From contig JAJDCF010000014.1 of NCBI GenBank assembly GCA_029260955.1, positions 1-34,657 of the forward strand: DNA of 34,657 nt, read 5' to 3'. Numbering within the stretch: position 1 is the stretch's first letter; the number at the start of each line of letters is the position of its first letter. Positions 1 to 8,700 of the stretch are shown here, in pieces. Under the pieces are notes generated by a model. It saw nothing but the letters and a program-made list of their open reading frames with translations, was not told where the DNA came from and ran no database searches. This DNA is from Patescibacteria group bacterium. Lineage in GTDB: Bacteria > Patescibacteriota > Gracilibacteria > UM-FILTER-43-11. A program made the translations under genes and the position numbers.

Positions 1-48
1 AGACCCCCATGGCCTTAATTCAGCATCTCCCTTCCGTAGTGTTACCTC

Positions 49-88
49 CACAAAACATCGCTTACCATAAAAGGGGTAAGCTTTTGTG
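49..88. terminator. hairpin, probable terminator of a gene left of the window
   Basis: GCTTACC (60-66) pairs with GGTAAGC (75-81), and outside it CACAAAA (49-55) pairs with TTTTGTG (82-88) across a short bulge. On the plus strand the stem is followed by a T tract, so it fits an intrinsic terminator for a gene ending before the window. The A/T flanks would also let it work in the other direction. No gene is seen in 1-171 apart from this hairpin. Confidence 0.5.
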
Positions 89-171
89 ATGTGAGTATTT
101 CGTATAAGATCTAGTTGTAGGCCATATTTCTTTTTGTTACAATCAGGCCTTATAGAATAAGCGATAAAACT

Positions 172-441
172 ATGAAAGCGTTAGTTGTGGAAACCAAAGA
201 CAATCCCTGTTTGCCGTGGGTGCGCAGTCTTCACTTGCCAGATGGTAATGACCATTTGGCCATTCATAGGGCATGTGAAAAGCTATTCGCAACAGTTGAG
301 AGTCCAATGTTTGCGATAAGGATTCCAGGAACAGTTGAAGTTCCTGATGATTTAGTCATTGCGGTACGGGAATATATTCAGAATCGAGTTGCAATTCCAT
401 TATCTATTGATGAATTTAATGGCTTGATCAGCAGTGTTTGA
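172..441 (+). CDS. unknown small protein, 89 aa
   Basis: I do not recognise this protein. It is an 89-residue, mixed alpha/beta-looking, mildly acidic soluble protein without signal peptide, membrane segment or cysteine-rich motif. The ATG at 172 is the only sensible start and has no Shine-Dalgarno sequence (the bases before it are A/T-rich). It stops with TGA, used by few genes in this window. It stands alone on the plus strand between a hairpin at 49-88 and a bidirectional terminator at 478-509, convergent with pnp. The isolation by terminators on both sides supports a real monocistronic gene, but no function can be inferred. Confidence 0.55.
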   Translation: MKALVVETKDNPCLPWVRSLHLPDGNDHLAIHRACEKLFATVESPMFAIRIPGTVEVPDDLVIAVREYIQNRVAIPLSIDEFNGLISSV

Positions 442-477
442 AACACAACCTACAACAGCCCTCTTAATAGATCATCA

Positions 478-509
478 AAAAAGCCCCACCAATTACGGTA
501 GGGCTTTTT
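478..509. terminator. bidirectional intrinsic terminator between the 89-aa gene and pnp
   Basis: The arms AAAAAGCCC (478-486) and GGGCTTTTT (501-509) pair perfectly, with ACC/GGT extending the stem inside one mismatch. A run of A on one side and T on the other gives a U tract in both directions. It lies between two convergent genes and can end both transcripts. Confidence 0.85.
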
Positions 510-527
510 AGTTTTAAGCTTTTAGCT

Positions 528-2642
528 TTAGTCCTGCTTAGGCTGAGGAATTCCCTTCATGCTCAGCTTGAAGCGGCCTTGTCGTTCGTCGACAGCTAGT
601 AGTTTCACGTTTACGATCTGGCCTTCGCTAATGATGCTATTCACATCTTTCACGAACTCATCAGCGATTTCTGACACATGGATCATTCCTTCCTTGCCTG
701 GCATGAACTCACAAATGGCACCAAATTCAAGTACCTTAGTTACCTTAGCGTTCTCGTATAGCTTACCAACTTCCGGGTCAGCAGTGATTTGCTCTACCCA
801 GGTCTTGGCCTTAGCGGCTGACTCACCGTTAAGCGAGGTAATAACCACAGAACCGTCATCTTCGATGTCGATTGATTCAACACCGGTTTCTGCGATTATC
901 TTGTTGATCATTTCTCCTCCTGGGCCAATGATGAAGCGGATCTTTTCTGGATTAACCATCATAGAAAGTAATCTTGGAGCAAATTCGGACATTTCGGCTG
1001 GTTTGCTGATGATAGCGTCCATCGAATCAAGAATCGATATGCGGCCCACTTTTGCAGCAGCAAGAGCTTCTGAGAATATATTGTCATTAAGACTCTTGAG
1101 CTTGATATCCATTTGGATACAGGTAATACCCTTGCGAGTACCAGTTACCTTAAAATCCATGTCTCCACCAAAATCTTCTTCGTCTTGTAGGTCAGTCAAA
1201 ATCTTGTAGTTGCTTGGATTGTCGTGATCAGTCATAAGACCCCTCGCGATTCCTCCCACAGCTGCCTTTAGAGGCACACCGGCGTCCATCAAAGCTAGAC
1301 TTGAGCCACAAGTGGCTGCCATAGAGCTGGACCCGTTAGAGGCCAGTATTTCGGTTACAGTACGAATGGTGTAAGGGAAGTCTTCCTTGGATGGTAGAAC
1401 AGGCATGAGCGCCTTTTCGGCGAGAGCTCCGTGTCCGATTTCACGATTACCGGTGAATAGACGACCAGAAGTTTCACCAACAGAAAATGGCGGGAAGTTG
1501 TAGTGGTGGAAGTAGTGCTTCTTCTCTTCACCTTCAATTCCATCGATCAACTGAGCATCTCCCGGGCTTCCAAGGGTACAAATAGTTAGCCCCTGAGTTT
1601 CTCCACGATTGAAGACAGCAGAACCATGAGTTCTTGGTAATAGTCCAGCTTCTACGCTTACAGGGCGAATTTCGTCCATTTTGCGTCCGCCAATACGTTT
1701 GTCGTTTTCCAGAATGTTCTTACGAACGGTTGTTTTAACAAGTTTATCAACAGCAGACTGCACCTGACCTAGTTCCTCTTCAGTAACTTTATCAGTAAAG
1801 TGCTCTTTAACTTCTGCTCCGAGCTCTTGGAAGTAACCGTAACGTTCTAGCTTTTGAGTCTTGGTAGCTAAAGCGTCCATTACTTTGTCGGCATAGTTGC
1901 TATTTACGTAGTCGATGATCTCCTGATTTGACTCTGGAGCTTCAAAAACGAACTTTTCTTTACCGATTTCATCCTGAATACCCTTAATGAAGATAGCGAC
2001 CTCGTTAGCGGACTTCTTACCCATCATGATAGCCTCGTACATCACATCTTCAGTGACTTCGTTGGCACCGGCTTCAATCATTACAACGTTACCAGTGGTG
2101 GCAGAAACTATCAGGTCAAGGTCAGAGGTTTCACGTTGTTGGTGAGTGGGGTGTAGCATGAGTTTTCCTTCGATCAGACCCACACGTACGGTAGCAGTAG
2201 GGCCTTCAAAAGGAGCATCAGAAAGAGAAAGCGCTATAGAACCAGCAATGGTTGCAACCATGTCGTGTTCATTTTCTATGTCATATGACAGTGTGGTAAG
2301 CATTACCTGAATGTCACGGTGAAATCCTTTTGGGAAAAGCGGGCGATAAGTACGATCAGCCACTCTGGCCATAAGTACTTTGTCGTCACTAGGGCGGGTT
2401 TCACGCTTAATGAAGCGAGATCCCTTAATTTTACCTGAGGCGTACATCTTCTCTTGGTAGTTCACCATAAGAGGTAAGAAGTTTACCCCGTCACGAGCAC
2501 GCTTGCTCATAACAGCCGTTGCTAAAATAACCGTATCGCCGTAACGAACGGTGCAGCTTCCACTAGCAAGTTTAGCTAGTCTACCTGTCTCAACAATGAG
2601 CTCTTTGTCGCCGAGCATCATTTTATAAGTTTTGGGTTCCAT
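528..2642 (-). CDS. pnp: polyribonucleotide nucleotidyltransferase (PNPase)
   Basis: PNPase is the phosphorolytic 3'-5' exoribonuclease that degrades mRNA to nucleoside diphosphates as a ring-shaped trimer. The 704-residue protein has the full family layout: two RNase PH domains (about residues 10-230 and 310-540) joined by a helical linker, then a KH domain with the IIGPGGEMINKI signature, then an S1 domain to the C-terminus. The second PH core keeps the TGTRKGITCIQMDIK stretch. Length is normal for bacteria. It lies directly downstream of rpsO on the same strand, the arrangement known from Escherichia coli, with a long hairpin in between. The start ATG at 2642 has no Shine-Dalgarno sequence; the bases before it are almost pure A/T. 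Confidence 0.97.
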   Translation of the reverse strand: MEPKTYKMMLGDKELIVETGRLAKLASGSCTVRYGDTVILATAVMSKRARDGVNFLPLMVNYQEKMYASGKIKGSRFIKRETRPSDDKVLMARVADRTYRPLFPKGFHRDIQVMLTTLSYDIENEHDMVATIAGSIALSLSDAPFEGPTATVRVGLIEGKLMLHPTHQQRETSDLDLIVSATTGNVVMIEAGANEVTEDVMYEAIMMGKKSANEVAIFIKGIQDEIGKEKFVFEAPESNQEIIDYVNSNYADKVMDALATKTQKLERYGYFQELGAEVKEHFTDKVTEEELGQVQSAVDKLVKTTVRKNILENDKRIGGRKMDEIRPVSVEAGLLPRTHGSAVFNRGETQGLTICTLGSPGDAQLIDGIEGEEKKHYFHHYNFPPFSVGETSGRLFTGNREIGHGALAEKALMPVLPSKEDFPYTIRTVTEILASNGSSSMAATCGSSLALMDAGVPLKAAVGGIARGLMTDHDNPSNYKILTDLQDEEDFGGDMDFKVTGTRKGITCIQMDIKLKSLNDNIFSEALAAAKVGRISILDSMDAIISKPAEMSEFAPRLLSMMVNPEKIRFIIGPGGEMINKIIAETGVESIDIEDDGSVVITSLNGESAAKAKTWVEQITADPEVGKLYENAKVTKVLEFGAICEFMPGKEGMIHVSEIADEFVKDVNSIISEGQIVNVKLLAVDERQGRFKLSMKGIPQPKQD

Positions 2643-2675
2643 AATAAAATAGAATTAATAGAAATATATTTATTC

Positions 2676-2752
2676 TGGAACCTATGAAAGTTTCAAGTGG
2701 TTAGCCCCGACCTATCGGGATTACTCATTTGAAACTTTCTTTCATGATTCCA
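2676..2752 (-). promoter_or_regulatory. long stem-loop in the rpsO-pnp intergenic mRNA
   Basis: An 11-bp perfect inverted repeat, GAAAGTTTCAA (2686-2696) with TTGAAACTTTC (2729-2739), is capped by an inner stem CCCGA/TCGGG (2706-2719) and extended outside by TGGAA/TTCCA (2676-2680 with 2748-2752). On the minus-strand mRNA no U tract follows, so it is not a typical intrinsic terminator. It begins 3 nt after the rpsO stop codon. In E. coli an RNase III-cut hairpin in the same place is the site of PNPase autocontrol; the same role here is inference from position and form. Confidence 0.7.
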
Positions 2753-2754
2753 GC

Positions 2755-3051
2755 TTATTTACGTAGTTTAAGTCCTTTGATTACTTCTTCGTATACTTCC
2801 GGCTTGGAATTCTTGAGGTAATTCAAAAGTTTTCGCCTTTTACCTACCATGAGTAGTAGACCGCGGCGAGAGTGGTTATCCTTTTTATGCTCCTTCAGAT
2901 GACCAGTTAATTCATTAATGCGCTTTGTCAGAATTGCAATCTGTACTTGAGCAGATCCGGTGTCCTTGTCGTGCTTTGCGTAGGTTTTAATGACCTTCTT
3001 CTTAATATCGTGTTTTGTAGCAGGTTCTTTCTTTTTCGTGCTTGTCTTAAT
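2755..3051 (-). CDS. rpsO: 30S ribosomal protein S15, non-canonical ATT start
   Basis: S15 binds the central domain of 16S rRNA early in 30S assembly. Translation of the minus strand gives a 98-residue protein that is basic and contains the S15 hallmarks: the [18 protein letters not shown] helix, [20 protein letters not shown] and the [14 protein letters not shown] stretch. The reading frame is open back to a TAA at about 3105, yet has no ATG, GTG or TTG before the conserved core; the best-placed start is ATT at 3049-3051, as in infC of E. coli. An in-frame CTG about 24 nt further upstream is the alternative. There is no Shine-Dalgarno sequence; the bases before the start instead read TCCTCC. 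It is followed by pnp. Confidence 0.9.
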   Translation of the reverse strand: MKTSTKKKEPATKHDIKKKVIKTYAKHDKDTGSAQVQIAILTKRINELTGHLKEHKKDNHSRRGLLLMVGKRRKLLNYLKNSKPEVYEEVIKGLKLRK

Positions 3052-3073
3052 GTATTTGGAGGAATAATAAAAA

Positions 3074-3119
3074 GTTAACAGAGAAATTTTATCAGAAATC
3101 TGTTACTTCTGCAAGTCAA
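3074..3119 (-). promoter_or_regulatory. rpsO leader: inverted repeat and weak promoter
   Basis: In the 74-bp gap between corA and rpsO, AACAGA (3077-3082) pairs with TCTGTT (3099-3104) around a 16-nt A/U-rich loop. A TTGACT box (3114-3119, minus strand) lies upstream and TAAAAT-like boxes (3086-3093) follow, but at 20-22 bp, wider than the ideal spacing. S15 leaders in many phyla carry structured autoregulatory sites, so this hairpin is a candidate for one. Confidence 0.35.
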
Positions 3120-3125
3120 AGTGCT

Positions 3126-4052
3126 TTAGAGCCATTTCTTTAGTTTGAAAATGGCAAATAGTGCTATTCCAACAATCCCCATTATGGCAATGATGGACCA
3201 AAAATGCCCTGCATTACTCATAGCTTCTACAAAAGGGAGCTGTACATTCATACCAAAAAGCCCTGTCAAAAAGGTAAGTGGCAACATGATGGCTGAAAAC
3301 ACCGTTAAAGTGCGCATTGTCAGGTTAATGTTGTGAGAAAGCAGTGATTCATTGGTATCTTCCAGTGATTCGATGATTTCTTTTTGAGTTCCCAGAATAT
3401 TCCACAGGCTTTCAATCTGGTCTACTATGTCGTCAAAATAAATAACAAGATCTTCTGGCAGGAAGCGCTTTTGCTTGTGCTCTAGTGCAGCAATTACGGA
3501 TCTTTGCGGAAGTAAAATCTTACGCAGAGTAATAACGTTCTTTTTTAAGATCATTATGTTAAATAGCTCGTCCTTAGCCCTCATAGACTCAAATATTTTT
3601 TCTTCAATTTTCTTGGTAGAGATCTGAATTTTATCAGTTATAGGAAAGATGGCATTAAAAAGCACGCTGATAATTTCGTAAAGCAGGTAGCCTGTACCTT
3701 GTTTTTCACCAAAGAATATTTTTTTGGATTTTATGGAGGACTGGCAAGCTTCCGCGATCTCATTCAAGGCCTTAAGCTTACCTTTGTGCACAGTAATCAG
3801 GTAATCCTGGCCGATAAATATATTTAGTTGCTCGGTGTCGAAACGATGATGCTTCTTGTTGTAAACCGGAAATTGCAGAATAATAAATAGATATTTGTCA
3901 TATTCGTCAATTTTGGGTCTTTCTGTCTCCTGCAGGCAGTCTTCTAAATCAAGTTCGTGAAAACGATACTTTTTTGCCAGCTTTACCAAGTCTTCATTGC
4001 TTGGATCTACCAGATTTATCCACTTATTTTTCTTGTATTTAATTTCTTGCAA
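3126..4052 (-). CDS. corA: CorA-family Mg2+/Co2+ transporter
   Basis: CorA proteins are homopentameric channels for magnesium and other divalent cations in the cytoplasmic membrane. The 308-residue protein has a long cytosolic N-terminal domain with a charged stalk helix, then two C-terminal membrane segments (about 247-265 and 283-303). The signature is FGMN (266-269), a variant of the family YGMN at the end of TM1 that forms the selectivity filter, and a basic tail KLKKWL. The start is TTG at 4052; no ATG fits and no Shine-Dalgarno sequence is present. It follows the 134-aa membrane protein after 12 nt, so the two are probably co-transcribed. Confidence 0.93.
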   Translation of the reverse strand: MQEIKYKKNKWINLVDPSNEDLVKLAKKYRFHELDLEDCLQETERPKIDEYDKYLFIILQFPVYNKKHHRFDTEQLNIFIGQDYLITVHKGKLKALNEIAEACQSSIKSKKIFFGEKQGTGYLLYEIISVLFNAIFPITDKIQISTKKIEEKIFESMRAKDELFNIMILKKNVITLRKILLPQRSVIAALEHKQKRFLPEDLVIYFDDIVDQIESLWNILGTQKEIIESLEDTNESLLSHNINLTMRTLTVFSAIMLPLTFLTGLFGMNVQLPFVEAMSNAGHFWSIIAIMGIVGIALFAIFKLKKWL

Positions 4053-4064
4053 GAATGGGGTGGG

Positions 4065-4469
4065 TTAGCGTTTCTTTTTGGGTAAATATTTGTGCTTCAC
4101 AGCATTGCTTTTCATCCTTTTTTTCCTTTTTCTATATGCCTTTCTGTAGCCAAATGCTAGTGAAAGAAAGGTGTACAAAAAGAAGGCCAGTACTACGAAC
4201 CACCAAAGGCGCATTGAAAGGAAGGGGATGCCTTGTTCACGGAAAAGCAATAAAAGAAGTACTAGAAAGCCGTATAGCCTTAGTCTTCCTGGGTAAATTT
4301 TAATAATTTTCTTGGCAATGGCGTCCTTTAGGTACTTTTTTCGATAAATTCCCAGGGCAAAACCACATAAAATTAACAAGGCACCAATCAAAAGGGTCAG
4401 TTTGGTGTACTGAAAATTAGGATTTGGGAGTGGGGTGAGATAGTACTGAAGAGTTAGAAAACGTTCCAT
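4065..4469 (-). CDS. small integral membrane protein, 134 aa
   Basis: I do not recognise a family. Three hydrophobic segments are visible (about residues 22-42, 66-80 and 86-106), followed by a very basic C-terminal tail (KKRMKSNAVKHKYLPKKKR) that should stay in the cytosol by the positive-inside rule. It lies between the zinc-ribbon membrane protein (11 nt upstream) and corA (12 nt downstream) on the same strand, suggesting one transcript. The ATG start lacks a Shine-Dalgarno sequence. Confidence 0.75.
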   Translation of the reverse strand: MERFLTLQYYLTPLPNPNFQYTKLTLLIGALLILCGFALGIYRKKYLKDAIAKKIIKIYPGRLRLYGFLVLLLLLFREQGIPFLSMRLWWFVVLAFFLYTFLSLAFGYRKAYRKRKKRMKSNAVKHKYLPKKKR

Positions 4470-4480
4470 GACTTAGATGG

Positions 4481-4981
4481 TTAAGATTCAGAAGATTTTT
4501 TGTTACTGCGTTTTGATTTTTTTTCGGCTTTGTGTTCCTTGCCACAAAAGGGGCAAATATTCCAAACGTTTGGAAAGGTTTTTTTGCATTTTGAGCAGGA
4601 TTTTTTTAGACTTTCGCCGCAATTGGGACAATAGCTGTAATCCTTGTCGGCTGGGGTAAGGCATTTGTCGCAAGTATTAAGCTCAGACTGACTTTCTCCC
4701 TCCATCATGTTTCTTTCGAGTTCTTCGTAGTAACGTTCAGTGCGGGTTTTACCAGGTCTTACGATTAAATACAAAAGAACACCAAGGATTGGCACAATAA
4801 TGACCAGTAAGATCGAAAAGGCCTGGAATAGAATGCTTTTACTTCTTTGTAAGACATCTCTGGTTACCCATATAATGATTGCTAGCCAAAGTAGAGAGAA
4901 ATAAGCCAGAACAGCTATTTTGACTGTACCGAACGTATCTGAGCTAAGAAAATCGATGGCTTGAGTTAGCAAAGGAGGCAT
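4481..4981 (-). CDS. membrane protein with phospholipase-D-nuclease-N-like TM pair and double zinc ribbon, 166 aa
   Basis: The N-terminal half has two membrane helices (about residues 18-40 and 50-72) in the style of the small PLDc_N domain, including the PILGVLLYLIVRPGK ending typical of that domain. After a charged linker the C-terminal half contains four CxxC knuckles (CDKC, CPNC, CSKC, CPFC), which make two zinc ribbons. The tail is lysine/serine rich. Such proteins are anchored in the membrane with the zinc ribbons probably cytosolic; the substrate or partner is unknown. It ends 11 nt before the next gene and follows the Lgt homologue by 10 nt. Confidence 0.75.
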   Translation of the reverse strand: MPPLLTQAIDFLSSDTFGTVKIAVLAYFSLLWLAIIIWVTRDVLQRSKSILFQAFSILLVIIVPILGVLLYLIVRPGKTRTERYYEELERNMMEGESQSELNTCDKCLTPADKDYSYCPNCGESLKKSCSKCKKTFPNVWNICPFCGKEHKAEKKSKRSNKKSSES

Positions 4982-4991
4982 AAGGATTTGG

Positions 4992-5732
4992 TTATGAGGT
5001 GATATGTGTTTTGTGTGTGCAGTGTATATAACCCACGAAGGCTAATGCTGCCAGAACGCCGTAAGAGATTTTAACATAAATTGAGGGTGATCCGTGAAGA
5101 AAATCTATTCCAAGCATTCCCAATGAGTAAATCATGAGTGCTCTGGCTCCTACAACTCCCGAAAGATGAATACGTTTACTCTGCTTTACGCTGTATGCGA
5201 GCAGAATAGCGGTTAGCAGCGCTGCATAAAGCTGCGTGGGGTGTATTGGTGAAACGAAGGGTATATTAGTGGCCTCAAACGATATGCCCCATGGCAGACT
5301 GGTTGGTAGGCCATAATTCTTGCCTGCGAAGAAGTATCCAATATGTACGAAAATAAGCATACCGAGCGATGACAGAAAGAAGGTATCAAACCAGGCCCAA
5401 AAATCCTCTTTATTTTTACGAGCGGCAAAGTAAAGTGTTGCAATAGCAGCAGCTAACATACCAAAAAAGCTGAATTTTAAATCCCATATGTAGATCACTG
5501 AAAGAAAATTGTGTTTAAACTCAGAAAGATTACTGATTACGTAAACCAGTCGACCTCCTAGAAGTGCAGCAACAATGACATGAGCCAAATACTCCGTTAC
5601 AAAGGCAAGGTTCATTTTATGCTTGTTGACGTAGCGGATCACAAAAGTTCCGGTAAAAAGAAAGCCTAAGGCTAGCAAAATATTAAGAGTGCGCACGGTA
5701 ACGAGAGAGTTCTGAAAGAGAATTTCAAGCAT
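4992..5732 (-). CDS. lgt: prolipoprotein diacylglyceryl transferase homologue (Lgt family), divergent active site
   Basis: Lgt transfers a diacylglyceryl group from phosphatidylglycerol to the lipobox cysteine of prelipoproteins. This 246-residue, about seven-TM protein has recognisable Lgt blocks: LLGGRLVYVI (58-67), YFFAGKNYGLPTSLPWGI (133-150) and HPTQLYA (164-170). By eye, key residues differ from E. coli: the SFHGG histidine (H103) corresponds to Phe here (SFFGM) and the conserved arginine (R143) to His130; Asn146 is not evident. It may therefore be a variant enzyme rather than canonical Lgt. It sits just downstream of the giant secreted protein and shares its strand. Confidence 0.78.
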   Translation of the reverse strand: MLEILFQNSLVTVRTLNILLALGFLFTGTFVIRYVNKHKMNLAFVTEYLAHVIVAALLGGRLVYVISNLSEFKHNFLSVIYIWDLKFSFFGMLAAAIATLYFAARKNKEDFWAWFDTFFLSSLGMLIFVHIGYFFAGKNYGLPTSLPWGISFEATNIPFVSPIHPTQLYAALLTAILLAYSVKQSKRIHLSGVVGARALMIYSLGMLGIDFLHGSPSIYVKISYGVLAALAFVGYIHCTHKTHITS

Positions 5733-5774
5733 ATAAAAGAGTTGTGAGTGTTGGGTGAGTGTTGAATATAAAAA

Positions 5775-8700
5775 CTACCTAATTTCCTGGGAGCTAGTAA
5801 GGCCGCCACTGGAACTAAAGCCAGGAGGTACAGGGCGGTTATCCCTTTCGATAAAGAAGGTATCAAGGGATTTTGAATTTGCTACATCAATAGTATTGCC
5901 CGCATTTAGATCAATAGTGGTTGGTAGAGTTGCTGGTGTACAGGCGATGGATGGTAATAATACGCAATATCCACCGCCACTAAAGAACGTGCCAGGTGAG
6001 GTATAGTCAACATTTGCCGGATCAGCATGAATCGTAGAAAAGCGCCTAATAAAATCAAAATCGTAAGCCTGAGCGCATCCTACTTTATCGATAACTCCTG
6101 AACCGTTATCCCATGGGGAGCAGTCGGCACCAACAGGGGTCACTTTTTTAGGCGCGCCTCCGATCGTGTTTTTAGAGGCAATACTACCTTGCCAGTAAAG
6201 CTGGTTCTTTAGTTGATTGCTATTGCCTCCCGCGGCTCCGTAGTAGAATGTTGCACCTGAATCAGGACTGGAACGAACACTTCCTTCGGCATAAAGAAGG
6301 CCGACAACGTTGGTTACACTAGGGTGAATAAAGACTTCTCCGCCGTCTCCGTTGGAATCTTTCATTACAATTATTCCAAGTGAGTTATCTTGGTCGTCAT
6401 ATATTAAGTTCGCGCCTATATTTAGATTAATACCTTCAAGAATAATGGTGTATTTGTAGCCGGCAGGCACTGTTATAAGATCAGCAACATTTTCAAGGCT
6501 CAAAGTACTATTTAGCCCAAGGTCAAAATAGGCAGTGTATGTATTTTTGTTGTCATCAATAGTAACACAAGGGCCGCTTGTAGGCAGATCTCCAAGTGTG
6601 GCAGGGCCGTTACATGAATCAAAATTTCTGGTGAGTACTGCTACATTCTTGCGAATCTCTTTTCGAAGATCGGCAGAAGAAGTGGTAGTGATTGTTTCAA
6701 GGTCGCGGCCTGTTTCGAATACCTGACCTCCACTTACTGTACCGCTGGTCGATAGACCGACTGATTTAACCTCAATTCCATCGATATATTTTGTCGCGGG
6801 ATAGAGTGCTGATAGGTGGGCATATGGGGCAGGAGCAGGATGACCAATATATTGAGTTATTCCGAAGTTTATTTGAGCGTCTACCGTTTCGCCAATGTAT
6901 TGCGATGGAGTGAAAGCGAAGGAAAATGTATCAGTTTTGCCCAATGGAGTAGATACATCAATACTAAATGGATCGCTTCGATCAAGATCAACTTCTGGGC
7001 ATGTAACTAGGGGGTCTGTTTGACATTCATGAGTTGGCTCCACGTAAAGGTCTCCACTGATTTTATAAATGCCATCAGCGTCCAAGTCAGAGCCAAAACT
7101 ATAAGATGGATCATGGTAGTTTTGCTCTGGATTGTGAAACATATTATCATTTGAAATTCCAGCACCCTGAAATAGGGAATAGCGCGTTTCTCCACTGTCT
7201 GGATCCGTCTGACCTGGTGCATCAGTTGGAATGGAACTAAGATTAATACTGCCTATCTCTAGCAATGCTTCACCGATTCCAGCGCTTACGTCTTTTAGCG
7301 ACAGAATATGATCAAGATTATATGCATTTAAAACAATATTGCTATTGTTAACTAATTCGTAAGTAGCTTCGGCAGGCGTACTGATCACGATGAATGGAAC
7401 ATCAAGCTCTCCACTTGTTACCTCAAGAACAGGATCAAATTCAAAAATATGCGGCAGGCCTGCAATTGAAACAGAGCCAGAGGTACCAAGAACTACTGTG
7501 TCAGAAACAGCTGGTATACCAGGTTGGCTAGGTGAAACGGCGGGTAGTGCAAGATCTGTAGCTGTTGTTTCTACATTGCCTACTACAAGTGAGTTGCCTA
7601 ATGGGCTTGATGGAGCATAGCCAATAACGTCGACTATATAGTTGCTGTTAACTAGAGTAGGTCTGGATGCGCCATCTGGTGGATATTGGAATGGAGTTAC
7701 AGGATCTGCAAAAAGACTGCTCCAGGAACCGTACTTTGTACCTTCAATGTCGACTGGAATATTATTGCCCAGAATAACGTCACGAGTCCAATCCAAGCTG
7801 TCAAAATAGTATTCACTTGAATCAAAATCATAGAGTAGCTCGACGTCACGTACCCATAGGTCTGAATCGGGCTCAGGTATTACTACGGGAGTTATTGCTG
7901 ACTTAATAGGCATAATAGAGTTACCGGCTACGTCCATTAATCTTAAGGCTAATCTGATTGTCTCACTACCGTCAGCAATGGGTTTTGCAGAAGAGTAAAC
8001 ATTAAGATTTGAAAAATAAGGAATAAGCTCACCTGCTTTTACGTATAGATTTACTGGATTAGGGTCATAAATATTAGGCGCGGGAGAGAGAAGGTTTACT
8101 CCATCGTCATTTACAGCTATTAATGCCCCTTCTGGTCCAAAGTAGTGGCCAAAGCCTGATGCGTTGTAAAGGACTCCTCCCAAAGTGTATCTACAAAAGC
8201 CGTTAGTGGGGGCTCCGATTCTTCCAATCGCTGGAATAGTAAGGTTAGCTTCGCCTGTATTGCCATGGCTGATTACTAGATTGCCATTTGTTTGCGCGGT
8301 AGGAACCACGCATGGTGACGGGTCGATTGAGGTTACTGTAATAGTACTTTTATGCGGGGCTACAAGGTTTACATATGAGTCATTTTCGTCAGCAAACTCC
8401 AACCAGTCGATGTTGCCAAATGTGTCGTCGGTGCTAATCCATGCAGGTTCAATACCTTTGTATACAGGCGGAGTTAGGTCGGGAAACCACTCCGTAAATG
8501 CGCCTGCAAACTCAGTTTCACCGCTCTCCGGGCCAAACTTGATCCATCCAAGGTGCTCACTCCAGGCATTACCCTTAAATGGTTGACCGTTTGGATTGTT
8601 GACCCTGTCAAAAACACAGACATTATCAACTCCGTCCCAGTTACAATAGGTATCAGAATCATCTAAAACATTCGTACAGGCGTTTTGGTCGGCTTTTTGT

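Noticed and set aside
559-1209. 216-residue open frame on the plus strand inside pnp
   Set aside because: It is a complementary-strand shadow of PNPase, with Ser/Ile-rich low-complexity composition and no start signal.
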